From Myxococcales bacterium UBA1238 (GTDB lineage Bacteria; Myxococcota_A; Bradymonadia; UBA7976; UBA1532), in the NCBI GenBank assembly GCA_002309015.1, contig DBWM01000068.1, positions 18,538 through 82,537 of the forward strand: a DNA stretch of 64,000 bases, written 5' to 3'. Every line of letters begins with the position of its first letter. Position 1 is the first letter of the stretch. Positions 36,395 through 45,721 of this stretch are shown one piece after another. The notes under the pieces are model-generated. The model was not told the origin of the DNA, ran no database searches, and saw nothing but the letters and a program-made list of their open reading frames with translations. The translations under genes and the position numbers were made by a program.

Positions 36395-37395
36395 GCCAGC
36401 GGCACCGATTCGAGAAGAAGCGAAACCAGCTTGCGGCTGTCCAGATGCTCCGCTTCAGCATGAAAATTCGTTAGAATTCGGTGACTTAACACCGATTCCG
36501 CCAACGCGCGCACATCCTCGCGGCTCACGGTCAGGCGACCATCCAAAAGCGCGCGCGCCTTACCCGCCAGAATCAGGCATTGACTCGCACGGGGGCCCGC
36601 ACCGAAGCGCACAAAATTCTTAATAAAATCGGGAGCATCCACTTCAGTTGGCCGCGTTTTTCGCACCAGCTGCACCGCATAGGACAGCACGTGATCGGCC
36701 ACAGGAATGCGGCGCACAAGTTCCTGGAACGACAGGATCGCCTGCGCATCGAGCACCGGTTCGATCGCCGCCAGCTCCTCGGAAGTCGTCCGCTTCACCA
36801 GTTCGAGCTCTTCGCTCAAAAGCGGATAATCCACATAAATCGTGCACATAAAGCGATCGAGCTGCGCTTCGGGAAGCGGATAGGTGCCCTCCTGCTCGAT
36901 GGGGTTTTGCGTCGCAAACACCAAAAAGGGCGCATCGAGCGGATAATGCTGGCCCGCCGCCGTCACGCGACCTTCCTGCATCGCCTGCAGCAAAGCGGCC
37001 TGAGTTTTTGGAGGCGTACGGTTGATTTCATCGGCCAGAAGCAGATTTGCAAAGATGGGCCCGGGCATAAAACGGAAATGCCGCTCGCCCGTCGCGCGAT
37101 CTTCCTCGAGGATATCGGTCCCCGTAATGTCGCTGGGCATCAAATCGGGGGTGAACTGGATGCGGCTGAACTTCAAATCCAGCGCCTCGGCCACGGTCTG
37201 AACCAGCAGCGTCTTGGCCAGCCCCGGCACACCGATGAGCAGGCAATGCCCGCGTGCAAACAAGGCCGTCAGCATCAAATCCACGATGTCGCGCTGACCC
37301 ACCACCCTGCGCGCGATCTGATCCACGATGCGATCGCGCGCCTCTCTTGCAGCCTGCGTTTTTTCAGAATCCGTCAAATTTTTTAAATCGCTCAT
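36391..37395 (-). CDS. MoxR-family AAA+ ATPase
   Basis: 334 residues from ATG 37395 (ATGA overlap with the gene before). AAA+ features: VVGQRDIVDLMLTAL, Walker A GVPGLAKTLL, FTPDLMPSDITG (MoxR signature), Walker B LLLADEINR, sensor 1 FATQNPIEQEGTYPLPEAQLDRF, and the sensor 2 region in the lid. MoxR proteins act as chaperones that help assemble or insert metal into VWA-domain complexes. The arrangement MoxR-DUF58-BatA supports this. Confidence 0.93.
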   Translation of the reverse strand: MSDLKNLTDSEKTQAAREARDRIVDQIARRVVGQRDIVDLMLTALFARGHCLLIGVPGLAKTLLVQTVAEALDLKFSRIQFTPDLMPSDITGTDILEEDRATGERHFRFMPGPIFANLLLADEINRTPPKTQAALLQAMQEGRVTAAGQHYPLDAPFLVFATQNPIEQEGTYPLPEAQLDRFMCTIYVDYPLLSEELELVKRTTSEELAAIEPVLDAQAILSFQELVRRIPVADHVLSYAVQLVRKTRPTEVDAPDFIKNFVRFGAGPRASQCLILAGKARALLDGRLTVSREDVRALAESVLSHRILTNFHAEAEHLDSRKLVSLLLESVPLA

Positions 37396-38978
37396 TTCAA
37401 AATCTCCAATGCCGCGCGCGCCAAAGACGCCTCTTTTTCGCGACCTTTTTGGGTATAAAGCGCCGCTAAAGCCTCGTGCGGCAAAGGATAAAAGGGATTG
37501 ATCCCGACGGCCTCCTCAAAGGCTTCTATCGCGCGATCCAGATCGCCCATCTTTAAGTAAGCCTCGCCCAAATGCAGCCAGGTGGTCACCAGAGTGGGAT
37601 AGTAAACGCGCACTAAACGCAATAATTCCGGCACCTTTTCGGGACGATTCAAAGAGAGCAAAGCGGCAGACGCGCCATTTTGCACCGTGGGTAAACCTTC
37701 TCCCGCAACCGCCATCGCTTTTTCATATTCGCGAAGCGCCGCCAACGGCCGTTCCCTGGCCCGCAAAAGTTCACCTAACTTCGCAAAATCCTTTGCTTTT
37801 TTATCTTCAACGCTGTCGTAGTCGTCTTCCTCTTCGGTCTCGCCCGGGCGCTTAAATTTGAGCGAAATATGCTTTAATCCCGGCCAGGTATGAAGCCCCT
37901 GCTTCAGGGCCCATTTGCCCCAGTCGGTCCAAAGCGATTGCAAATCCAGCCCGTAGACCGCCTTCAGCGCCAAATCCATGGGCAGCTTTTGATCCAGATT
38001 TTGCACCAACTGCTTCAGGCCGTCGTAACCCTTCTTCTGATAAAGCATTTTGAGCACAGAATGGACTTCAGCGTAAGCCAGCGAAGCCGCTTCCTGGCTG
38101 GGCAATTTGGCCATCGAAGGGTGCATCTGTTCAAAAGTAATCAGCTTTTTGGCCTCAAGGGATCGCGCAAGCAAATCTTCTTCAGGGGGATCCATGGGCG
38201 AATCGGGCTCGCGATGCCAGGCCGCCTCGTCAAACTTGGCGATGCCTTCGTGCAGCCAAATCGGCACGGTCTCGCCGCTCAGCTTTGTGATGTAGTAATG
38301 CACGAATTCGTGGGCCACCGTATCGCGCCAGCCATAACCGCGCACCAAACCGCCAGGCGAGGTCACCATGAGCTTGTTGTACTTACAAAGTGCAATGGTT
38401 CCGCTGGTTTCCAAATCTTTTTCGGTCAGCGGCGTGACCGCTGCGAGCACCTCGTGGCGCGGATAAATCTCAACTAAAACCGAGCCTTCGGAACGCCCCC
38501 CCCAATGAGCCGCGAGTGCGTCGTCCTGACGCTGCAAAACATCTAAAATCCAGGGCAGCAAGATGCGATCGCGCCCCTTATAGCGCACCACAAACCGCCC
38601 GTTTTCACTGCGAAATTCGTCGTATCCCACAAGCGCCTGGCGCGTGCTCTCCACTTCTGCACGAAACGTTTGCAAGCCTTCAGGCCATTCGCTCGTGAGC
38701 GTTTCCAGGCGATTCAGCTCACTCACAGCATCGGCGTATTTTCCTTCGTAATAAAGGAGTTGCGCGTTTAAAACCACAAACAGCGGCGCATCGCCATCGC
38801 GCTCCAGCCAAGGCTGAATCGCCCGCCGGGCCGCATCGGTCTGCCAATGATCGATCAGCGAACGGATCTCTTCCGCCGCTTTCTCCGGATCGCGCTGCGC
38901 CCAGGTCACCGAGCTCCAGCAAAAGCCCAAAAGGCCCCAGAGCACCGCAAGTTTTGCAATATAACCCATGAATTTCAT
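37392..38978 (-). CDS. Secreted peptidase-MA-like protein with TPRs
   Basis: 528 residues, ATG 38978 (ATGA overlap). A signal peptide (residues 1-27, AQ cleavage region) is followed by TPR-like helices. A gluzincin-like domain follows with HEFVHYY (HExxH) near 223 and a second zinc-ligand region IWLHEGIAKFDE about 20 residues on, matching the Peptidase_MA family. C-terminal TPRs (about 400-520; GDLDRAIEAFEEAVGINPFYPLPH) complete it. It is likely a periplasmic metallopeptidase or a metallopeptidase-like scaffold. It lies between DUF4175 and MoxR genes. Confidence 0.82.
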   Translation of the reverse strand: MKFMGYIAKLAVLWGLLGFCWSSVTWAQRDPEKAAEEIRSLIDHWQTDAARRAIQPWLERDGDAPLFVVLNAQLLYYEGKYADAVSELNRLETLTSEWPEGLQTFRAEVESTRQALVGYDEFRSENGRFVVRYKGRDRILLPWILDVLQRQDDALAAHWGGRSEGSVLVEIYPRHEVLAAVTPLTEKDLETSGTIALCKYNKLMVTSPGGLVRGYGWRDTVAHEFVHYYITKLSGETVPIWLHEGIAKFDEAAWHREPDSPMDPPEEDLLARSLEAKKLITFEQMHPSMAKLPSQEAASLAYAEVHSVLKMLYQKKGYDGLKQLVQNLDQKLPMDLALKAVYGLDLQSLWTDWGKWALKQGLHTWPGLKHISLKFKRPGETEEEDDYDSVEDKKAKDFAKLGELLRARERPLAALREYEKAMAVAGEGLPTVQNGASAALLSLNRPEKVPELLRLVRVYYPTLVTTWLHLGEAYLKMGDLDRAIEAFEEAVGINPFYPLPHEALAALYTQKGREKEASLARAALEILK

Positions 38979-41932
38979 TGAATAATCTTCTCGTAATAAT
39001 GCTTAACCTGTTCGCGATAGCCATCCACGGGCTCCGCCTTCATCGCATCCAGCAACTCTTTTCTAAACGCCTCCGGACTCTGATGATCGTCTGCGGACGG
39101 AATCTGAACGCGTTCATGAGCCGGAGATCGGCTTTGCTGCGATCTCGAAGGGCGATCGGCGGGCTGCGGCTTGGTCGCCTGCTTTAAACTCTCCATCATC
39201 CCCTGCAAAGCCCGGCTGGCCTCGCGCTGAGCCGGTCGCGCCTGCCCCGCACGCCCCTGCTGAAGCCGCTTTTTGGCGCGCCCCATCGCTTCCTGCGCCT
39301 GTGACAAGGGTTCATCCGAAATCTGACCCATTTCTCCGAATTCTTTTTGTTTTTCGCCCAGTTGCTGCTGCAGGCGTTCCGCACGGTCCGCCACATCCTG
39401 CTGCTGCTGCGACAATTCCTGCATCCCTTGTTCCTGCTGCTTCATTTTTTGATGCGCGCGCCTCAAAAGCTTCAGAAGCTCGTTGACGATCTCCTGATCG
39501 ATGTCGCGCCCCCGGGTCGCGTGCCCTTTGGAAACCCGATCGCTGCTCTGCCAGTAATTCGAGAGATCCTGCAGCGCCTCCAGGGCGCTTTCGGCCGATT
39601 CGAGAGCCTGCGTGGGCTGCTTTTGCGACAAGAAATTCCAAAGATCATCCACATTCAACTGCGTCTTGTTCAGCGCAACCTGCAAAAAGCCAAAGGCGGA
39701 ATCCGGATCGATCTGCTCCACCTCCAGACGAAGCGCCGTCGCGAGCTCGACCAGCTTATCAAACTGATCCTTAAGTTCCTGTTCTAAAAGCTCTTTCTGA
39801 GCTTCTTCCTCCTTCTTCGAGAGCGCCTCCGTCTTCTCTGAAACCTCGTCCTGCTGTCGCATCAAATCGCGCGTCTGATCCATCAGTTCGCTCAGCGCGC
39901 GCTGCAGCTCCGGATAAGTCTCGTCGTGCAGATCCTGCATGTCCTTTTGAAGGCTGTTGGAGAGTTCATCGAGCGCCTGTGACATTTTATCGAGGGCATC
40001 GAGCGCCTCTTCAAAGCGATCTTCTTCGAGCATTTTCTCGAGTGAATTCAACTCGTTACGACTCTTTTCGAGGCCTTTTTGCAGATCGTTTTTCTTCAGT
40101 CCGTCGAGGTTTAAAAACTCTTCGGGCATCTTTTGCTGCATCTCGGCCATGCGCTTGCGGATTTCCTCCATGCGTTCCTGTAAGCGCTTGATATCTCTAA
40201 AGATTTTAGCCTTTAAGGCATCATTGGGATTCTGGCGGTAGGCTTCAATCAGGGCCTTCAGGTTGTCGCGGGCATCCTGCAGCTCGCGCGTTAAATCCGC
40301 CATATCCTCCAGCGCCATGCGCGCATTCATGGCTTCCAAAAACACAATCATTTCTTCGAGTTGCGCGACCACGAGCCCATTTTGATGCAGCAGAGCCGCC
40401 TCTTTTACGCCCTGAGCCAGCAAGGATTTTTCGGCCATTCTCGCATCGTCAAAACTGTTTAAATGCGACAAAAGTGCGAGGCGGATTTCCTCTGCTGTCA
40501 GCGGATCTTCTTTAAGCTCAAGCAAAATCTGGCGCATGCTCTCCGAAAGGCCGTCGGTCTCGGTCACAAGCTTTGCGCGCAAACCGGTGGGCTCCACGGG
40601 ATTCGGATTTTCGGCATCAAACCCTTCAACGCGATTTGCGAGCGCCGTCAGCGCATCTTCCTCCCATTGGCGCAAACGCTCGGTCAGCGCGTGATGCTTT
40701 TGCCGAGGCGAACGAATGGTCACAAATCTGGTGACCGACGTCCCTCGCTTGGGCCCATCCACGCTGTCGTTGTCAAACGCCTCCACAAAAATCGCCAGCC
40801 GATCGCCATGCTGCACATCCATCTGCGTCAGATCGATGCGATCGTCGCTTTCAATTTCTCGTTTTAATTCAACAAGTTGCGGAACATTCGTAGGATTTTC
40901 ATCATCGCCCGCCAGCGACAGAACCGCCTGAATGCGGCTCAATCCAAAATCATCGGCCGCGCGATAAGCGATTTGAATCTGAGCAGGATCGTCGAGTTCC
41001 AAATCGTTTGCGGGTTCAAGCAGCGTGACGGTTGGCGGTAAGTCCGGCTCCAGCACGATTTTTCGCAGATTTCCCTCCTCAAGCTGAGCGCCGCGAAGCG
41101 TCTCCACCGCAAAGCCCCAGCTGCCGCCTTCTGTGAGCGTCCATTCTCCTGAAATCTTGCGTTCATCCTCAATTTTTAAAGGGATTTTCTGCTCCCCCAT
41201 TTGGATTTGCGCCGCGCGGACCGGCTCCAGCGCGCGGGCCTGCAGCTCCAGCTTTGCACCCTTTGGCAGCTTTAAATCGCCCACCCAGTTCTCCCATAAA
41301 CGCGGCTCGCGCTGCATATGCTCGGGAAACACGCACCGCACGCTCAAATCCGCCACCAACGGCCCCTGATGCTTCGTCTGACTGATCGCAGCCTGTTCTT
41401 CCAACCACTTAAAATGAATCGAAAAAATCCCGTTTGGAATCAACAGGCATGCACCCCAGAGCGCGATCATCGCCAGCCATGGGCGCCCATAAAATTGGGG
41501 TGGATGCAGCTCAACCTGGCAATCCCGCAGCTTTTCGGCGGTCTGTTCGGCGAGCGCAGTCACCAGCTCCGGCGGATGCTGATTCGAAAAATCCTTTGAA
41601 AATTGAACAGTTGCGATTAATCCATCAGCGAAACCAGACTTTTTTGCCTCGACCGCTTGAGCCACGGTCAAAAGATCTCTAAAACGCCAAGCCCATCGAC
41701 CCAAAAGCGCGCAGCAAAGCGTCAGAACGGCGACGGTGCAGGCAACATAAAGCCATCGATTCCAAGCGATTTCAGGCCATTGATGGGCCAGAACAGAAAA
41801 TAACCACAGCAAAGCGAGCACAGACCATGCGCAAGCGGAAAACGTCTTGATGGCCGCCCAAAAAACTCCACGTCGGCGAATCCGGCGCAACGCGCATAAG
41901 ATTTGATCAAAAGAAAGCAATTGGGTCGACAT
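38975..41932 (-). CDS. DUF4175-like large membrane/coiled-coil protein
   Basis: 985 residues, ATG 41932 near the window's TTGACA promoter element. Two N-terminal membrane helices (about 35-60 and 65-85), a third near 150-170, then a long periplasmic part with beta domains (LLEPANDLELDDPAQIQIAYRAADDFGL). From about 430 to 900 it is highly charged and helical, with strong coiled-coil heptads (KMLEEDRFEEALDALDKMSQALDELSNSL). The Gln-rich C-terminus has QQRLQQQLGEKQ-type blocks. DUF4175 genes often neighbour MoxR/DUF58/BatA clusters, implying a structural envelope role. It is the first gene of the 11-gene run. Confidence 0.82.
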   Translation of the reverse strand: MSTQLLSFDQILCALRRIRRRGVFWAAIKTFSACAWSVLALLWLFSVLAHQWPEIAWNRWLYVACTVAVLTLCCALLGRWAWRFRDLLTVAQAVEAKKSGFADGLIATVQFSKDFSNQHPPELVTALAEQTAEKLRDCQVELHPPQFYGRPWLAMIALWGACLLIPNGIFSIHFKWLEEQAAISQTKHQGPLVADLSVRCVFPEHMQREPRLWENWVGDLKLPKGAKLELQARALEPVRAAQIQMGEQKIPLKIEDERKISGEWTLTEGGSWGFAVETLRGAQLEEGNLRKIVLEPDLPPTVTLLEPANDLELDDPAQIQIAYRAADDFGLSRIQAVLSLAGDDENPTNVPQLVELKREIESDDRIDLTQMDVQHGDRLAIFVEAFDNDSVDGPKRGTSVTRFVTIRSPRQKHHALTERLRQWEEDALTALANRVEGFDAENPNPVEPTGLRAKLVTETDGLSESMRQILLELKEDPLTAEEIRLALLSHLNSFDDARMAEKSLLAQGVKEAALLHQNGLVVAQLEEMIVFLEAMNARMALEDMADLTRELQDARDNLKALIEAYRQNPNDALKAKIFRDIKRLQERMEEIRKRMAEMQQKMPEEFLNLDGLKKNDLQKGLEKSRNELNSLEKMLEEDRFEEALDALDKMSQALDELSNSLQKDMQDLHDETYPELQRALSELMDQTRDLMRQQDEVSEKTEALSKKEEEAQKELLEQELKDQFDKLVELATALRLEVEQIDPDSAFGFLQVALNKTQLNVDDLWNFLSQKQPTQALESAESALEALQDLSNYWQSSDRVSKGHATRGRDIDQEIVNELLKLLRRAHQKMKQQEQGMQELSQQQQDVADRAERLQQQLGEKQKEFGEMGQISDEPLSQAQEAMGRAKKRLQQGRAGQARPAQREASRALQGMMESLKQATKPQPADRPSRSQQSRSPAHERVQIPSADDHQSPEAFRKELLDAMKAEPVDGYREQVKHYYEKIIQ

Positions 41933-42027
41933 AGGCTTAAAAGTTTCGTGTAAAAAAAACGGATTTCACTCACAATGAGCACCGGTCCACAGCGCATGAC
42001 CTGCACGCAAACGGCGAACTCCCGCGC

Positions 42028-42055
42028 TTTTTATAAGCTTCATTTGCGCTGTCAA
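42028..42055 (-). promoter_or_regulatory. Candidate promoter for the 11-gene minus-strand operon
   Basis: On the minus strand a perfect TTGACA (42055-42050) is followed by TATAAAAA (42035-42028). The best -10 (TAAAAA) is at 16-nt spacing and TATAAA at 14, so one spacing is slightly off. It lies about 100 bp upstream of the DUF4175 start, in the divergent gap shared with the ECF sigma gene. Confidence 0.4.
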
Positions 42056-42156
42056 CCGTCATCCCGCATCAATCGACGGAGCTCGGCCATAATTTTTTTG
42101 AAACCGTTTTCATTTTGAATGAAACGCCCTTTGAAACGTCAGCAGGAGTAACTGAT

Positions 42157-42792
42157 TTGGATTTGACGGATCAGGAACTTGTCGCTCGCTGCCAAGCGGG
42201 AAAAAACGAAGCTTTTAAAGCTTTGGTTGAACGCTATCAGCAGCGCGCATATCGCATTGCTTACGGCATTCTTCATCAATCGGACGACGCAATGGACGCG
42301 GCACAGGAAGCTTTCATCAAGGTTTATCAAAATATTGATAACTTTAGAGGTGAGAGCAGTTTTTATACCTGGTTAGGCCGCATCGTCACAAACATCTGTA
42401 TTGATACCATTCGTAAGCGAAAGCGCAGCCAAGCGGTGGCTTTTGATGAAAAAATCAGTCCACCTAGCGATGTGGGAGATCAAAATCTCATCGGAAACAT
42501 GCGCGAAACTCAACCAGGAGCTTCCATTGAACGCAAAGATTTGAATAAAGCGTTGAACGAAGCACTCAGTCTTCTGAGCGAAGCGCACCGCACCACCATT
42601 TTACTGCGCGACGTCGATGGCCTCAGCTACGAAGAGATCGCTGAAGTCATGCAATGCCATGTGGGTACTGTGATGAGTCGCCTGCATTACGCCCGAAAGA
42701 ATCTTCAAATATCGCTGCGTCCTTATCTCAAGGCCACCGGAGCAGAATCGATGGCAGAGCACGCAGGTGAAGGAGTGAGGAGGTCATCATGA
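42157..42792 (+). CDS. ECF (RpoE-type) RNA polymerase sigma factor
   Basis: The start chosen is TTG 42157 because AGGAG lies 8 bases before it and the protein then begins MDLTDQELVARCQAGK, typical of the family. A frame from TTG 42115 adds 14 residues without a ribosome site. 211 residues. Region 2 shows DDAMDAAQEAFIKVYQNIDNFRG and FYTWLGRIVTNICIDTIRKRKR. Region 4 has LLRDVDGLSYEEIAEVMQCHVGTVMSRLHYARK. It directs polymerase to envelope-stress-type promoters. The next gene, overlapping by 4 bp, encodes its likely anti-sigma factor. Confidence 0.92.
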   Translation: MDLTDQELVARCQAGKNEAFKALVERYQQRAYRIAYGILHQSDDAMDAAQEAFIKVYQNIDNFRGESSFYTWLGRIVTNICIDTIRKRKRSQAVAFDEKISPPSDVGDQNLIGNMRETQPGASIERKDLNKALNEALSLLSEAHRTTILLRDVDGLSYEEIAEVMQCHVGTVMSRLHYARKNLQISLRPYLKATGAESMAEHAGEGVRRSS

Positions 42793-43637
42793 ACGAAAAC
42801 CTTTTGCTTTCTCGCGCATTTGACGATGATTTATCACCCGAAGAACAAGCGGAATTTGAAGCTCAGTTGAGTCAGTCTCCAGAACTTCAGGCTGAATGGG
42901 CAGAAATGTCGCAATGCCGGGATCTTTATCGCGACTACATCGAAGAAGAAGTCAAAAACGCTGATTTTTCGCAGTTTTACGACAAGATAGCAGCTCAGCT
43001 GCCACCGGTTCGCAAAAAAGAGAGCCGCCTCGTTGCTCTCGTCAAATCTTATTGGTCACATCACTGGATGCCCATGCTGTTCAGCTCTGCGGCCACCGCT
43101 GCTGTGGGCCTGATGATCTTCCATACGGCGCAGGTGACCCCCACGCCAAACGCTGCAGCCCCAATGGAAATCGCTTCTGCGCATTCTCCACGGGCTGAAG
43201 CAGAGTTCAGAGAAGAGTCACCAAAGTTCGCTCCAGCCTTCGAAATGGCAAAAATGGAAGAACCCGAATATGAAGCTGAACCTGCATTTGCAGCAGCTGC
43301 ATCAGCACCTGCATTTGAAGCTGAGCGCCAGGTGGCCATGAGGGCGCCCAAGATGGCTCGAAAAGCCGCAAGCGCCAAGCGCGCAGCCCCCATGAAATCG
43401 GAGAAAGCAGCTGCAGTAGACGCAGACGCTGCTTCTTACGGCGCCCTTGCAGCTGCAATACCTTCACAGCCAGTGGAAAACGACGTTTTTGTTGATGCCG
43501 TGCAAAACTCCGGCCCCAGTGTAGTCCTGATCAGTCAGCCGTTGGAAAACAGTCCCACCATCGTCTGGCTTCTCGAAGATGAGGATGAAGCAGAGGACGA
43601 TTCGGATGCGGATGCAGACGGCAAGGAGCCTATCTAA
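42789..43637 (+). CDS. Putative transmembrane anti-sigma factor
   Basis: 282 residues from ATG 42789 (ATGA overlap, GGAGG ribosome site). The N-terminal 60 residues (RAFDDDLSPEEQAEFEAQLSQSPELQAEWAEM) look like the cytoplasmic anti-sigma domain. It lacks the HxxxCxxC zinc motif of ZAS factors. One membrane helix is at about 95-115 (MLFSSAATAAVGLMIFH). The periplasmic part is Ala/Glu/Pro-rich with repeated (P)AFE(A/M) blocks and ends very acidic (EDEDEAEDDSDADADG). It may be cleaved under stress to release the sigma factor. Confidence 0.75.
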   Translation: MNENLLLSRAFDDDLSPEEQAEFEAQLSQSPELQAEWAEMSQCRDLYRDYIEEEVKNADFSQFYDKIAAQLPPVRKKESRLVALVKSYWSHHWMPMLFSSAATAAVGLMIFHTAQVTPTPNAAAPMEIASAHSPRAEAEFREESPKFAPAFEMAKMEEPEYEAEPAFAAAASAPAFEAERQVAMRAPKMARKAASAKRAAPMKSEKAAAVDADAASYGALAAAIPSQPVENDVFVDAVQNSGPSVVLISQPLENSPTIVWLLEDEDEAEDDSDADADGKEPI

Positions 43638-44080
43638 TGAAAATGAAACTACTTTTTATTCTTTTTGCATTTATAGGCTTTTTCTGCACACCCATCTCAA
43701 GCTGGGCCAAAGACGAGATCGGGCTCAAAGTGGTCGTCATTCACGCCACCCGAGATCCCGGAGGCGTCGACAGCTCCTTAAAGCGCATCCAGAGCGCTTT
43801 AAAAGACAGCTTTGGCAACTATAAATCCTTTAAGCCATTGGCAAAAGCCGATATTCGCTTATCCAAAAACGATAAGAGTCCCAAGCTCCAGTTGCCCAAC
43901 GGACAAACGGCTTCATTCCGGTACGATGGCAAAGACGGAAAAAGCCATAAGCTCCACTTGTCGATTCCCAAGAGCAAGGTGAACGTCGATTTGCGCTCAC
44001 CGCTCAAGCGGCCGTTCTTCCAGGCGGGCATGCGTTATCGGGAAGGTATCTTAATCTTAGCTTTGGTCCTGATGCCTTAA
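43637..44080 (+). CDS. Secreted small protein of ECF operon
   Basis: 147 residues; ATG 43637 shares a base with the anti-sigma stop (TAATG). A signal peptide (KLLFILFAFIGFFCTPISSWA, cleavage near residue 24) is followed by a mixed alpha/beta soluble part with many Lys and Ser residues (SLKRIQSALKDSFGNYKSFKPLAKADIRLSK). I recognise no family. Co-translation with the sigma/anti-sigma pair suggests a periplasmic sensor or target. Confidence 0.65.
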   Translation: MKMKLLFILFAFIGFFCTPISSWAKDEIGLKVVVIHATRDPGGVDSSLKRIQSALKDSFGNYKSFKPLAKADIRLSKNDKSPKLQLPNGQTASFRYDGKDGKSHKLHLSIPKSKVNVDLRSPLKRPFFQAGMRYREGILILALVLMP

Positions 44081-44115
44081 CGAGAACGCCGCAATCTTCC
44101 TCTGCCCAAGCGCCC

Positions 44116-45531
44116 ATGACTTTGTATTCCAACCCCGAAAATCCCCTTACAATTCACCAAGTTACATCACATCTTCAGGAACTCATCTCACAGGACACAC
44201 CGAACTTATGGATTGCGGGCGAAATCCAAAGCCTCAGCTTCGACAAGAGCAATCATTGCTATATGGATTTGATCGATCGCAGCGGACCAGAGCCTGCCCT
44301 GATCCGCTCGATCGTCTGGCGCCATATCCAGCCCAAACTGCCTCAAAAACCGGAGCAAGGTACAAAAATTGTCGCATATGGACGCATTTCCTATTACGCG
44401 CCGCGCGGGAATTATAGCTTTTGTATTGAAGATTTGCGCGCACAAGGGCTGGGCGACCAAAAAGCGCTGCTCGATGCCCTGTACCGCAAGCTCGCAGAAG
44501 AAGGCCTCTTTTCGCCTCAAAGAAAGCGGAAACTGCCCTTTTTGCCCAAAGGTATCGGCATCGTCACCAGCCGAACCGGCGCCGCATTGCGCGATATTTG
44601 CAAGACTTTACAGCCCCGATCGCCACAAATTCCGCTCTTCCTTTACCCCTCCCTGGTGCAGGGCGTCCGCGCTCCGGAAGAGATCGTGGAAGGTATTCAG
44701 CAATTAAGTCAGGATCCGCGCATCGACTGGATCATCGTCTCGCGAGGAGGCGGAAGTAGCGACGATCTCTCGGCTTTTAATGACGAGAGGGTGGTTCGGG
44801 CCATCGCCTCATGCCCAAAGCCCGTCATCACCGCCATCGGCCACGAGAGAGATTTAAGCCTGAGCGATCTGGCCTCGGATCGCTATACCTTCACCCCCAC
44901 CGCCGCCGCCATGCTCGTGCCCGATCGCAATCAGCTTTATCAGGCGCTGGCGGATTACAACAATCGACTCGCCTTCTGCATCTCTCAAAAGCTATTAAAT
45001 TCCAAACAGTTACACAACCACATCAACGCCAGACTCCTCTCAGCCGTCCGCCTCGATCCGCGCAAACTTTCTTTACAGCAGCTTCGGTCGCGTCTGGAGC
45101 CGGTGGGCCCGAATTTGTTAAAAGTGCAGCGCCTGCGACTTCAGAATCTTGCGCAAAGGCTGCAACAACAGGCGCCATCCCTGAGACTCGCGGAAGAAAA
45201 AAACAAGCTTGCCCATCATCGGGAGCATTTGCAAACCGCAATTCATCAGCTTTTGGACGCCCAAAAGCGCCGCCTGCAGCAGTCTGAAGGCGCGCTCACG
45301 CCGCAAACGGAAGCGATCGTAGCGGCATCGAGGATGAGATTCTCTCATAAAATTGCAGAGTTACAGGCATTGTCGCCTTTGGCTTGTTTGTCGCGCGGAT
45401 ACAGCATCGCGCGGCAGTCTGGGCAGGTTTTAAAATCCGTTGAACAAGTGCATGCTGGTCCAGTCGAACTTCTCCTGGCGGACGGCCGAATCGAAGCAGA
45501 AGTCATCGCAATACATAAAAAACATGAGTGA
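44116..45531 (+). CDS. xseA: Exodeoxyribonuclease VII large subunit
   Basis: 471 residues, start ATG 44116. N-terminal OB-fold (LWIAGEIQSLSFDKSNHCYMDLID, IVAYGRISYYAPRGNYSF), catalytic core (IGIVTSRTGAALRDI, IIVSRGGGSSDDLSAFNDERVVRAIASCPKPVITAIGHERD, SDRYTFTPTAAAM) and a long C-terminal coiled coil. The enzyme trims single-stranded DNA at both ends in repair. xseB follows with an 8-nt overlap. Confidence 0.94.
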   Translation: MTLYSNPENPLTIHQVTSHLQELISQDTPNLWIAGEIQSLSFDKSNHCYMDLIDRSGPEPALIRSIVWRHIQPKLPQKPEQGTKIVAYGRISYYAPRGNYSFCIEDLRAQGLGDQKALLDALYRKLAEEGLFSPQRKRKLPFLPKGIGIVTSRTGAALRDICKTLQPRSPQIPLFLYPSLVQGVRAPEEIVEGIQQLSQDPRIDWIIVSRGGGSSDDLSAFNDERVVRAIASCPKPVITAIGHERDLSLSDLASDRYTFTPTAAAMLVPDRNQLYQALADYNNRLAFCISQKLLNSKQLHNHINARLLSAVRLDPRKLSLQQLRSRLEPVGPNLLKVQRLRLQNLAQRLQQQAPSLRLAEEKNKLAHHREHLQTAIHQLLDAQKRRLQQSEGALTPQTEAIVAASRMRFSHKIAELQALSPLACLSRGYSIARQSGQVLKSVEQVHAGPVELLLADGRIEAEVIAIHKKHE

Positions 45532-45721
45532 TTCCAAGAACTTTGAAGAAACAATGACCGAGCTCGAAGCCATCGTAAAGCAGCTCGAAAGTGGGAATTT
45601 ATCGCTCGACGAAGCGCTCAGGCTTTACGAACAAGGCATCAAGCTTTCCAATCACGGCAACCAACTGCTCGAAGGCGCTGAGCAGCGTTTAGAAGAACTC
45701 AAAAAGGTTTCAAATCCATGA
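45524..45721 (+). CDS. xseB: Exodeoxyribonuclease VII small subunit
   Basis: 65 residues from ATG 45524 (8-nt overlap with xseA); the frame is open back to 45440, but earlier starts lie well inside xseA. The FEETMTELEAIVKQLESGNLSLDEALRLYEQGIKL block is the XseB signature. Several small subunits bind the coiled coil of the large one. Confidence 0.93.
   Translation: MSDSKNFEETMTELEAIVKQLESGNLSLDEALRLYEQGIKLSNHGNQLLEGAEQRLEELKKVSNP

Noticed and set aside
42099..42137. ECF promoter with TGAAAC as -35
   Set aside because: None of the three hexamers has a CGT-type -10 at 16-17 bp, so no promoter is called.
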